From: Aurelia coerulea
Lineage: Eukaryota; Cnidaria; Scyphozoa; Semaeostomeae; Ulmaridae
DNA: 64,000 bases
Assembly: GCA_039566865.1 (NCBI GenBank)
Contig: CM076953.1
Span: 434,001 to 498,000 of the forward strand
Reading direction: 5' to 3'
The stretch's first letter is position 1; each line of letters opens with the position of its first letter. The position numbers and the translations under genes were made by a program. A model generated the notes under the pieces. That model worked only from the letters and a program-made list of their open reading frames with translations. It did not search any database and had not been told where the DNA came from. Shown in pieces: positions 50,126 to 63,300 of this stretch.

Positions 50126-53100
50126 TTATTTTGTTGGTTCATCAACACGAGGAGTTAGCTGAATTCGTGTTTTACGTTTGTCATATCCAAAGATGCCAGC
50201 TCCAAAAAACGTGGATAATCCCAAGATACCAATGATAACGTACAATGGAAGAAGTGGGTCATTTCTTGTTTTATTACCAGAACCTACAGTAAATCAAAAA
50301 GCGAGGAAGCGATTAGATATTTTGGAAAAAATTCTACAAAATACATTGCAATCCTTGCTCATTTTGCAATCAAAGCTATAACTTATTTCCTTTCCTTTCG
50401 GGGTTTCAGATTAATTCGTTGTTTCTCTTGCGGGATTTAACAGCTTTCTCCTTATAGTTACAGGTTAAATTGGTTGTTATTCTTTTACAGGAAACTTACA
50501 GTTTTGTTTCCAGAGATTACAGTGTCTAGTGTTGCGCTTGTGGGTTTATTACGATGGGCCCGTTATTCAAGGCTATCTATAAATTCTGTACCGCGACTTA
50601 TTTGTTTAAAGCAACAACCCTGGAAAAAACTGTCCCGAAAAACGTACGCTTTCATTGAGTGAAGAAGTTTAGTTGCTTCATGTAAAAATGATGTCCCGTA
50701 TCGGTCCAAGACAGCAAACTCCCAGCTAAAAGTAACCAAAGGAAAGAGCATTTAATGATTCGACATACTTATTACTGTCGGTCAAGTCTGAATGAACATC
50801 GAAGAGAAGACTAGCATCTAGATTTTATTCAGTTACATTTCATTCTCAACATCTTGCCGAAATTCGACGTATATTTGAGATTTGTAAATTTCAGATTCTT
50901 TGTAGGAATAAATCACAGCTGAATAAGAAGAAAAATAACGAAAAAGAGGCCTTACTTCCAACAACTGAGGGTCGGCTTGTTCCTCCACTAAGTGCTGCGA
51001 ATGTAGGCCCATTAAACGCTGCAATCGTCCCCATTCTTGTACAATGACAAGCAACAAAAGATTTATTTCCAATTGTTTTAATATCTGGCTCTGCAGTACA
51101 ACTGTCATTTTTCCATACTAAAGCAACATCGTCCCAGTAACGACACTAAAATAAAAGCAGAGATGGGGTATCAAATTGCCGTCTCAAATTTGTCCATTAT
51201 AGGCCTCATATCATGATTGTCTGAAAATTTCAAGCAGAAAGTGAAAGAGCAAATAGAAAGAGCTTGTTACTTGAGTCGATTATCTTCATAGTGATTGCAA
51301 TTCATTTCCTGCCTATAAGGAACTTTTTAAAGATCCTTCCATCTTGGAATTACGCAAAACAATTGCCTGTTAATGTTCTAAAGATACCAGGCGAGAAATA
51401 AGGCGTTAGCTAAAAGAGTAAATGCAATGCCCCGTTCTATGTCACTTCTGTTAAACGGAAAACTTGCATAAATTTGATATACCTTTTGACTCCAAAAGTT
51501 TTGAGCTGTCTCTGCAAGTATTTGAAAGTGGCCTGCTTTCAGAATATTTCGTGTCCTCAGACAAAAATCATATTTAGACTGGGCACATATTCAAATCTAA
51601 GATGTTTGCTATTGCTTTGCTATTGCTATTGATAAGATAAATATGGTGAAAGATTTCAAAGGCAAAGCTGCAGCTTTTCACATATCTTCTGCTCATTCAG
51701 TAGAATCATATCTATATAAGAATAAAATGACTGCTCTTACATCAGATAAATAGCTGCTGTTATATGTCAGATTATTTATTGGAACCATAACTGCCATTGG
51801 TGAGGTTAACTGCTGTGTTGCCATAATCTGTCCCGTCTCAGGATTAAATAAATTCACTTGTATTGCATCTGATATCATCTTGCTACTTTTTGTTTGATTC
51901 TCGTTGGATAATAGATCTTCTGGGAACTGTGCAGATCCAATGCATGCTCCTGCAAAGTAGACTTACATTTTAGGTTTTTTACAGGAGAGATGCTGTAAAT
52001 AACCGATAATTTGAAGAATTCAAATAACAAATACGCACTGAGGCAATAAGATCCAGAAGAGTTTCAAAAAGTGACTGCTTAGAACATTACTGAATTTAGA
52101 AATAAGAAATAATCGTATCTAAAATTGAAACAAAAAGCTTGAAATGCGAATTTATACCTTAAAATTAACTCAACTATTTCTCTGTCTTTCAAGAGAAGTC
52201 CTACAGTCTCATGAACACAATGTGTTATTTTCTGCAAGTAAGGGATTGGTATGCTTTTTATGATGAGATTTCATTAAAATAATGAAAGCTTTATCAACTG
52301 ATTTCAATCTCAGCTATCTCATTCTCAGCTGCAAGAATTTTCCAATGTTTTTTCCCTTTGTGCTCTTGACAATAAAGCAACAAAATTATTTGCTCAAAGT
52401 CCCAACCTGTACCACGAAAGGTTTGCATATTCTACAATATATTCATTTCTCCCTCCAGGTTTTGGTTTTCATTTTGAGACTGGAGCGAGTATCGGACTGG
52501 TTTAGGTCATTGGAAAGTGCCTGCCATAACCTACACCCAGGAAACGATATTAGCAGGTGGTACATGTTTGTGGTAAGGAAAGGTTATGGCAGCCTCTCAA
52601 CCCATAAGATATCTGCAGTGGGACCAAATTGTCTCTGAGTAACACCGTATCAAAATCTGGTCTCATATCTTTGTAACTTATTCGTATCCGTGAATATAGT
52701 TAATCTTATTGTACAATGTTCTGTTACAGAACATCCATACATGCGGACAGTAATGGAATTGGGACAAGATAAATGCTTTCATTATTCGTTTCAGCTGCTC
52801 AGTATGAAGGAATTTGATACCATAGATCAGTATTTCAATGATTCAATTTTTTAAGAAGATATACCGAAAATGATGAATTATTTATAAAATGAGATCATGA
52901 AGCTACAGTATTAGGGAATAAGATAAACATCTTCTACTGCATTAGATTTTCTGGAAGTCTATGAAATTCTACTCCATAATGGACCGACTTAGTATCCACC
53001 TATGGCATCGCCAAGAAGTATCTACAAAGCATACCGTTGCACGTATATTCAGATGTACAAGCCCATGAATTGTATCGTTTTGCCAGATCTTTTCCCAAAT

Positions 53101-56100
53101 TAATAATTCCTGCTGGTCTGCCATTGTTTTCACAATTTTGACAATTGATTGAGATGTTTGAGTTTCCCCCATCTGCAAAATCATATTTCACACTTTGTAA
53201 GATTGACAATGCACTCTTCGCAACGGCAGCTTTTTCACCGTATGCTGATTTCTTACACATCGATTCCACAAGTGTTTTGGTGAGACCTGTGTACTCTTTT
53301 TTGATTTGCATTGTTGCACTGTCACCAGCCGATGTATTGATAATATGTTGATATGTCTCCATGACCTTTGCAACCTGAAAATTCAGAATCAAATTCTAAA
53401 TAATTGAAATTCATTCAAATTAAAAAAATTACATTAATTTTCAAGATTTCTCAACCATCCATTTTTAAGATATGTTCGGATGATCTTTATTCAACTTCAG
53501 TTGATTATAACTGAACTGAACTATGGGGTGTCCAAAAACAGTACTCCTATTTCAAAAATTATCTAAATTTGATTACATGGCCGATCTTTAAATTTCTGTT
53601 TTGGCAAGTTGATCAAATTCTTTTCCCAAGTATAGCTGATCTTTTGATTGGTTTTGAATTAACAAATTTAGTTCCTTTTAGCGATGCCTGGTTTGAAGCA
53701 TGCTGTAAACAGAACTGATAATTAAGGTTACTGTATCCTAGACTAGCTACACTAGTCCCTCGATTTCGCTGTTGCTGTTGTGTAGCCAGTCTAACTGTAT
53801 CCCTTCAGGACGATAAAAAGTTTTTCCCGATCAATTTTTGGATTTTTAGATTATTGGATAGCACACACATCTACCTAAAATTTCTAACAATTTCAAAGAA
53901 TTTTACTTTATTTTTCAGCGAATTATAAGCAATTTTAAGTAAGGTATTTTCTGCTAGGAAAATGCTGTTTACATGACGAGGATTATTTGAGAACTAAAGG
54001 TTAAAAGTTTCAAGTGCCTTTGATTTCCTGTTGAATGGATTTTTCGGTTATAATACAAATTATGTCATTGTAAACTCTGCACTAAATACATACGGGATTA
54101 CTCTGTTTACTCTTGTGGCCAGATTGAAGTTAATCACTTTCAACAGTGGAACTGTACTGAACTGTACGCTAAGAAACTGTTTCAGCGCTTTTCTCAAAAT
54201 CAATTTTTCAGCAACCAATGGGTATTCATAAAGCTCCCAGTACCCAACGGCTTGATATAATTGGCTGAAATTTGGCAGACAGAGAAAAAAGGCACAGGGG
54301 AACCAAAGCGTGTCTCACTTTTGAGAAAAATTGCATGGTCCAAATTTAACATTTGAATGAATCTCAAAAAGAGGCCAGGGAGCGAGGGGCAAAATTGTTT
54401 TATTAATTATTCTGAAGCTAAGGCATGCAAAAGAAATTCGAGACACACTTTGCTAGATTAATGTGTTGAGAACACAAAAATCTTATTGGGATTTAAATGA
54501 AAGATATCTGGGGGGACAGGGAGGCTCTAGAAGGGGGGAAGGTCCGATCTTCACATTTTCGGATGTATAACGCCCAATTTTCGGATATTTGTATTCGTTT
54601 TGGCTCGTAAATACTCCCTATTTAATGACGAATCGAATGATGTATAGTTCATACGTGTTATGTCGCGGGCGTGATAATCAAGAGAGAAAACACCGTGAGT
54701 GGTCACTGAAGGGATACAGTAACCTTAAAAGATTAATTCATTTTTGCATATTAAGCTTCTAGTTCGAATTAAGGTCAGAAAGAAGCACAAACTATCATTG
54801 TAGGCCAGATGGCTCTAAGGCAAGATTTACAGTGTTGCTTAAGGGTTATATATTATATATAGCTCAGAATAAGGTGTTTAACTTTGCATTTTATCATCTT
54901 TACATATATTTGAATCATGGAAAAAAAAAGATCAAAAAGGAATTTTACGTTGGCTTTGAAAATGGAGTTTTAGTGCTTTTTTTAAACGGGAGTACTCTTT
55001 ACCGGGATACCCGGTATTTTATAACGCTTGAAAAAAACCATCATAAAAATCCATTATCTTGAAACCCTTTGGCAAACATTTTTGAAAAACGTCTTTTCTA
55101 ATTACGAAAAACATGTTTTCTAATTAAGAAAAAATATCACTGGTACAAAATAAAAGGTATTACATAATTCTAGAAACTCGAGGATATTTTCTTTACCTTG
55201 ATTTTGACATGGGTGTGGGACAACAGAAGTGCTTTTTAGAAGCAACCAATTATGTGCCTTTCCTGTGCCATAAATCAGCAATCACTCTTTCGACCGGCTA
55301 AAAGGAGTCTTAAATTCTACGTTGAAGCCTATCCTATGCAGCTGTGTAGAAAACGGCACAGCTAAAGTTACGCTCAGTTCAGTTCAGTTCCTTTAATTTT
55401 AAAATTCCTCTACATACAAATCTCACAAACAACACAAAATATACTCAAAATTAAACTACAAAAAGACTTAAAATATTAATGAAATACAATTAACGAACAC
55501 AATGCAAGAAGATGAGGGGTGGATTTGCATGTAGAGAATTTCTTATAGGAGGAGCTCTCTCAATAGATAGACTAATCGAGGAGAGAGCACCCCCTTAGTT
55601 TAAATAACATAGTTTATATTGGGAAAATATGCGAAGAATCAAATTGCGGAAAGGTATCATAAATAAAATCTTACGACTGGTAGTTGATGGAAAACAAATG
55701 CAGTTTAACTTGACGACGAAAGTTAACTGAAGAATATGCCTGTTTGATCACGGTAGGAATATTGTTCCAAGATTTCGCACCTGCATACCTGACAGATTTC
55801 AAACCATATTGCAGAGTATTTTTACGTGTCAGAAAAATGTCAACTTTACATGCTTACCTGGTATCATGTTGATGAACATGTGAAAGTAAATCAAAAAACT
55901 TATGAAAACAAGAAGGGGAGATCCTATTTACAGATTCATAGACAAAAGTCAGCAGCTTTAATTCAAACAAGTCCTCCAACTTAAGAAGTTGGAGATTGAG
56001 GAAAATAGGAGATGATGGAGCAGAACGATTTTCAAAGGCGATAGCTCTTACGGCTTTCTTTTGAAGAATGAAGATCGGTTTGATGTATGAATCGCTCTTC

Positions 56101-59100
56101 CACAGCAGCCATAAGAATTTGTTAGCTGGTGTTATGACGGAGGAAAGTGTCATTCAATGATATCCCATTGCTATTCAACGAAAAACACCAAAATCTAGTT
56201 TCATATCAGGGAAGGATCACGGAAAGCATAGGATTAAAAAGAAAAATATGGGAGCAATTGAAACTACCAAAGCGGGATTCGAACCTAAGTCCGGAGACGT
56301 CCGTGCACTGCGATGAGAGTATTGAAGAAAATCTACCCCCAGCCAGGTAGCTCAGTTACGGAGAATTTAGTTATGGAGAGAATGGACGCATTGAGTCTGT
56401 GGATGCAGTCTGTGGATGTGGATGCAGGGTGCAATCCCGTTCTGGTCGTTTTAGTTGCTCACATATTGTTCTCTTCAAACTTTGAAATCCATAATGTGAA
56501 GAAATTTACCTCTTTTGACGTTTTCCAAGCATTAGGAATCTCTTCCAGCATGCCACCCATCGTCTGTGCGCCAGGTATCATCTGCGCATTAGGCATCGTT
56601 TGCACACCGGGCATCATCAACGGCGAAAAAGAAGACGAAGAAGATGGGGCTGCTGTTTGCTTTTTAATAAGTGTAGCAATTGATCGTGCTATGTTCGTTT
56701 TCAGAAGATTATTAAACTTTCCACCACCTTGGGTCAGATCAGACATGAGATTGATGACCATGTTTTGCGTTTCTGTATCCAGCACCATTGGTAACATCGA
56801 AAGAACGCCAGTTGTCATGTTTTCTTTCAATTGGATAATTGCATTAAGCGTTGCTGATGATATGTTCATCATTGGTGTTAATCCTGCTATCTCAAAAAAA
56901 TAAACATTTCAACCACTAGAAATGATATTCACTTATTCAAGACACAAAATATGTCAGAGGTCAGTGACGGATCCAGGGTGGGTCCACTGGGTCCCTGGAC
57001 CCACTTAAAGAAATCAAAGTTTGGCTATTAATAGAAAGTTCACCATCTTTTTGACAATAGGTTATGCAGTCACAATCTTTTCTGAGTGAAATAGATTTTG
57101 AAAAATGAGATTGTAAATTATCTTCAAGCGGTAAACAAGCAGATCAAGTTCTTTCGTATCTTTTGGATTTGATCCAAGGGCTCTTGAGTCAATGGTCCGG
57201 TAATTCTGCTTGTCGGTGATTATTTCTAGCGATGATGTTCTGTGAATGGCACTAAAAGCGAATATCCAGTTACAATGGTTTCAAATATGATGTCAATCCT
57301 TCTTTGTTCAGTGCTCATGGACCCATAAAAGCTATTTATACCTACATTCGTTCTATTGCAACGTCAGAAAACTTCCAAATTTAGCCTACTGTGGACCCAG
57401 CCACTGCGACGGATTCCGCAGTGGCTGGGTCCAGTGCAGACTAAATTTAGCAATTTTCTGACGTTTCAATAGAGATGAGTGTAGCTATAAATATCTGTCT
57501 GGGTCCACTGAAATGGATAACGCTGTGATTGCATCGTAAGAAGTTTCGCATATAGAGAAGGCGGAACAGGGTCATGAATACGACTACTGACTGTGGTAGG
57601 AACTGAGGAATATGGAGCAGAGAGAGAGAGCTGATGTGTCAGATTTAAATCAAGTGTTCACCTTTTTAACGGCATCCAAGGAGCTGACCTTCTATCCATC
57701 TATGTATGATCTATGTATGTTTATATGAGTTGATCGTGTTCGTGTATGAATGATAACATAAGTGTCATTTCAAGACTTTAATCAAGCTAGTAAAAAGTCA
57801 TGCTGTACACTTTGATTTGACGTAGTATTTCAAAATGATATATTATTCCTCAAGCATCGCAAGAAATTCTTTGATGATTTTGGAGACTTGAAATATTCAT
57901 AATCATGACCAAAAAATATCACATAACCTCAAACTCTAATCAATAAAGTAATCTAGTTTTGAATCATAACTTTGCAACATTTCGTGTGTGCAAACCTGGA
58001 GGGCGCGGTCGAAGGAAATTCCCTGAAATAGCGTTTTAAGCCAATCTGAAGGGCGTGGTCACAAAAAATTTTCCGGGGGGTACCCCCGGACCCCCCCTGT
58101 AGTTTTCGGCTCGCTTCGCTCGCCTTCGGATTGGACCCAGTTAAGATTTTCTCTGGATCCGCCCCTGGAGGTAGAATATAAATTAGTATGGCTTGCAAAA
58201 AGCAAGTCTATTTACGTAAGAGGTCTTAAAGTTCCACAAGAAGCAAAGTAAAACAACTTTGAAATGCTCAAATTGTTATATGTACAATTCTATCAAAAAC
58301 CAATTGATCTTTAGTTCATCAAAAACTTCTTGAATTATTTCATAATCTTTTCAAATACCCCTTAAAAGAACTTGACACTTTTGTATGCAAGAAAAGCTTT
58401 GCAACCAATAATTTTCATGAGGAGAACAAGACCTGCAGATGTCCTGTGGTGTAAATAAGCTTACCTGAATGACTGGCGGCGTTCAGTACATTAACAGTTG
58501 ATGTGACCCTTCCAATGACAGAAGACATATCCTTGGCAAAGAAGGCTGCTGCAACATTAGTTGCAACTAAATTTAGCTTTGTCCTATTGAGTTGCACCAA
58601 CGGCCTTACAAGGACGTCATGCAAAGCACGTGTTGTAGCACCTCTGATGTCAGAAACATCAACGAACAATTTCAACTTGAAATTATTGCTCGACGCACCA
58701 GCAGGCAGAAATGTTTTAAGTTCATTTTCTTCATTCATACTGCCAAGGAAGGCATCTTCCCCGTTTATTTTGATGTAACCAAATGTGTATTTCAGAGGGA
58801 GGTCTTCATCATCGTCTGTCCAACCTCTCATTGCTTGTAAGGTGAATGTCGTGTCCAATTCTGTGCCTGTGTGGTAGGGAGATTTGAAACAACATAAACA
58901 TTGAGCCATAATCATAAACAACTTCTGCTCTGACATCTTTAGGCTTTTTTATTAATTTTCGATTTCCTTGAAACTTTTCGTTTGTGATAGTCACAAAGTA
59001 TACAACCGGAGAGGGCAATCCAAGAAAAACGCACATGAGGCCCTGAAAGTAGTCAACACCAATTTTGGGAATATATTATAGAAAGTCAAAGCAGCATTTC

Positions 59101-60313
59101 ATAATAACGCTTGTTAAATGTCTCTCAAACTAGTGCTAGCTCAGCTGGTTTGATGCCATGCTACAATGCATGCCAGGCAACTACCTGCAATCAATGGAAG
59201 TTTCAGCGTTAGTCGAGATGCTTTATCGGGATTCAACTAACAACTTCAACTAACCTAAATCATTTCCTAGCCAAATATGTCAATTAGATTTAAAAATCAT
59301 ATTTTCTTCAAATTGGTCATATTGATCTCAAGTTATTGGCCCGGCAACCTAGAAGCTGTTCTCAAAAACGCTGTAAAATAGTATAGGCATTGTGATCACA
59401 TCTTTTAACAACAAGTAGCAAGACCATCCATTGAAAAGTATTTTGCTAGAGAAGGCATTTTACAAAAATTGCAAAGAGATTCAGATGCTAAAATGAAAAC
59501 ATTTAGCGCACCGAGGCTTTTCTGATTGAATGTCGCCATCACAGATAGTGTGTGACTTAATAAAGAACTCATTAAAAAGAACACGAAAAATTTGATAACG
59601 GGCTATGCTTGATAACGGGCTATGCTCGAAACGTCGTGCTTATTTCATTTCGCATCAAAGTGCTTATATTTTACTCTATTTACTTGTTTATCTTTGTACA
59701 ATTGCACTACACGCAATAAGAAGATTTTTTTATCACGAAAAGTTTCGGTTACATAAGTCCATAATAAAGTCCATCTTTCCACTGTGACGCAATCCACAAT
59801 TTAAAGATGTATTGAAGAATAATTCATGACCATACATTGCGACAAACAGATTTTTACTCATTCGGCATGTCAAACCAGAGTGGCTCACCTTCTGATAGAT
59901 CGGTTGAGAAAGTTCCTTTCGTGGGCGGTGCATTAACAACGATGACATTCTCAGCAGATCCAGTCCCATCAACATTTCTTGCGTTCATCCTTAATTTATA
60001 TGATGCTCCAGGCGTCAGAATATTTTTGTTGATGACAATAGTTGACCAGGAAATACCACGACGGCTAAATTTCCTGCGAATACTTGATGGGGTTACCCCT
60101 GGACTAGTGAGGTTCAGGTAACTGTAACCTGAAAGTGCAAAAAATTAGAATCATTTGTCAAATTTTACGAGGTATATGGAAGACTCTCACAACATTCTAC
60201 TGTGACCGTGCTAGACTGACGGTCTTCCTTGCCTGTTAGAACTACGAAAGTCCATTTGAAAAGTCGTGGCATTACAGAATTACAGTTTGGCGTTGCAGAA
60301 TTATCAGTTCGAT

Positions 60314-60366
<53 letters not shown>

Positions 60367-63300
60367 GAATTTATTTAAAGTTGGATACAAAGTTTAGTTT
60401 ACTCTATAAATAGGGCAACTAATTCAAACCAACTATTTACAAAAATACAATATTTACAATTTCAGCTACTTACAGATATTACAATTGCAACTGTCTCCAT
60501 TCCATTGTTTGACATGTATTTTGAACGAGGCTATAGATTGGCTTGACTTTATCTCATCAGGTAAAGCGTTCCAAAGAATACTGCCTCTGAAGGCAATTGA
60601 ATTTAAGCCGTTTAAAACAGTTCTAGCTTTTGGTAGCTGTAATAGATCTTTTGCTCTAAGGTCGTAAGTCACTTCCTTTCTTATGAACAGATCCCACATG
60701 AATGTTGGATTTTGGCAATTTAAAGACTTATAGACCTCAGTCATTAGCTTATGGAGATTTTTTACATGGACTGTCTGCTCATTGTTTCTTTTTAGAAGCT
60801 CTTCGAATGAGGCTTCATAATCATTGAAAAGTATGCGTAGAGCACGTTTGTGGATTTTGTTTATCTCCCTGTTGGCTGTTTTTCCACAAAACATCCAAAT
60901 TAACGGACAATAGCTTAGGCTTGACAGTATAAAAGCATTGTATAGCAGCCTTGCTTTCTTTAAGTCAAGTAGTCTTGCCACTCTAGAGAATGCAGTTAAT
61001 TGTGGATTTATTCTATTTTAAAACAACACAGCTGGGTGATAGCTTCGCTAAGATGATCCAATGAACCTTGTAAGAAATGTCTTCAAACAGGACAGTTGTT
61101 TATGTCCAGTTCATGTCAGTCTTGTGATAAACTTTAGATATTTTTTCGAAGAATGTTGTCAAATTTTCCAGGTTAGGTACGAAGATTTTTAAACACACCA
61201 GATGCATCACTAAAGGTGTTTGAAAAATCGTAGCACCAATAGTTCTGGATGGATTGGAAGGAATAAAAGTTTGCTTGACAGCAGAAAGACTGAAGATAGC
61301 TAAATTCGACTTTACAAGAATTCGTTTGTTGCGGAATCACCGAGAAAGGGCCAAAAACACTTGATCAACTCATGAGGAATCCCTCACACAGAACAAAAAG
61401 ACGAGAAAACTCCTATTAACCAAGGCTGAATTCATTGAAACCCATCCAGTTCTCTACTTATTACATGATTTTACAAACATCTGAAATTTTTTGGCGCACC
61501 CAGTTCTTCTTGAACTGCTGAATGCGATTTGCTGCGCAGGAGAATTAGAAATCTAGCTACAGAATCCACTAGATCTCAGATTGTGCCTGATGCTGCCTCT
61601 TTTAGAAAAATAGAAAGATTCCTACCATCCTCCTCCATACACTCCCACCAAACTTCAACTCCACTAGATGCATGACTGCGAACGTAACCACTCACGACCA
61701 ATTTCTTATCTGCGTTTGCTTTGCTATCAATTTGTGGCCTAATTGTGACAAGTGGTGCTGCCCCTGGCATTATTGTGATTTTCACTTCCTTTGAAGCTGA
61801 TCGAGGCCCCTTTTTATATGTGAATATGAATGTGTACCTGAAACAAATGCAATGAGCAAAATTGTTAAGTGTTTACAGCGCTCGAGATTTGTATTCAGTT
61901 ATCCCTACAAAACTGCCATTTTTGTTTCGCAAGTATATTACTCACATATTTCAAAACAGGAAAATTAGAATAGTTTTCTTTGGATTGTTCAAATCGCATT
62001 GCCCATCACGTGACACAGTAGTATGGAGCTTGTTCACATAATATGATAAAATCTCGACAGCTGAGAAAAAGCATTTGCTCAGTCCTTGGCGTAAGAGAAA
62101 GGATACAGCACTGCATGAATTCAATACTGCTACGGTAATGAGCAGAGAAAACCAGGTAAAATGAGCTTCCTAAAAGATCAGCCAGAAAGTAGATTAGTTT
62201 TTCATGCACCTTTATTGGGTAATTTTGGAAATTCCTTCAATCCCAGAACACTACCCAGAAGCATATCTAAATCATAACCTTGTTATGCTCTATGATGGCG
62301 AAAATTTTGCATTTCAGAACCTATCTTAAAATGTAAGCAAAGAGTAGTTTCTCGTTGACGTTGCAATGAAAATATCCACAAGAAGAAAGATATGTAAGAG
62401 AGCAGCCTATAGCAAGACAGAATAAATCGTAAAACTGGCTTAAGCACTTACGATGCATTTGACTTCAGAGTACCATTCCTAACAACAACCTTTTTTGCAG
62501 CTGGCAATGTCAGTCTGACCATATTTGTATTATTGGAATTAGGAACGAAGCAAGGATTCAACTTTCTATCGTAGCAGTCCCATGTGAAGAATTCCAATGC
62601 AATTAGGTCTCGATCTGGATCGAACGATTTCGAGGCGTCCAATACTATATCTGAATCAGCACCTGATTAATAGATGAAAAAAAGCAGTTCAATCTTCTAA
62701 ATCTGCAGCGATGCTGTCTTATCTAATGACATTTATAAAACTATTCTCTTTATCGCTATACCTTCACAAAGTGTGGGGTCTACCGCATGAGCAATGCTCC
62801 TCTCAGCCATGTTTCATGGAAAACTTCTCATAAGAAATGTCGCTGTCTGTCATCTGAGCAACAATGGGGAACACAGAGCCCAAATATGAACTTTTAGCTG
62901 TCTAGCAGAAGGGTTAAAACGAGCGAAATTTTTCTTATAATTGACGAGTTTTTGAATTTAAACCATCAAGATGGAAGATTGTTCATCAATCTTTCACGCC
63001 TGTAGAAGTAAGCCTTTCCCTAAGTAGCTCAATGGCCTATTGCCACACGTCTACTTCAACAGGCTTTCAGAAAAGAAATATGAAACAAGTTTACGCTTAC
63101 CCAAGATGCGTTTAAGTCCACCTCTGAATTTGATTCTAAGCGAGGAACTGCTGACGTCCACATCAACAGATGCTGTTGAAAAAGTGGATGGATTTAAAGC
63201 CAATGATGCCATGAGCGTGAAGGTGTACTTTTCACCACCCTTGAGAGTTCCACGTGGCACAAACAGCCTGGGAGTATTGGCTGATTCTCGATTAAATTTA

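Larger units (their letters stand above)
53524..55014. mobile_element. Mariner-like MITE, copy 2, host of nested inserts
   Basis: The left end (TGGGGTGTCCAAAAACAGTA, preceded by TA at 53522) and the right end (AGTACTCTTTACCGGGATAC then CCGG and TA at 55015) correspond to the termini of the copy at 41454-41854, in an intron of the REJ gene. The left interior (GATCTTTTGATTGG, ACAAATTTAGTTCC) matches that copy in reverse. The extra length comes from the TTAA element at 53726-54724. Confidence 0.7.

Noticed and set aside
56270..56350. A tRNA gene
   Set aside because: A- and B-box-like motifs are in opposite orientations and no cloverleaf can be formed.
56313..56903. 196-aa plus-strand ORF
   Set aside because: It is the antisense of a REJ-gene exon (56510-56883), whose minus-strand frame fits splice sites and phase on both sides.
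58809..59036. An additional REJ-gene exon on the minus strand
   Set aside because: The frame is open but the phase between exons 59889-60128 and 58465-58866 is already satisfied without it, and the sequence shows no REJ motif.
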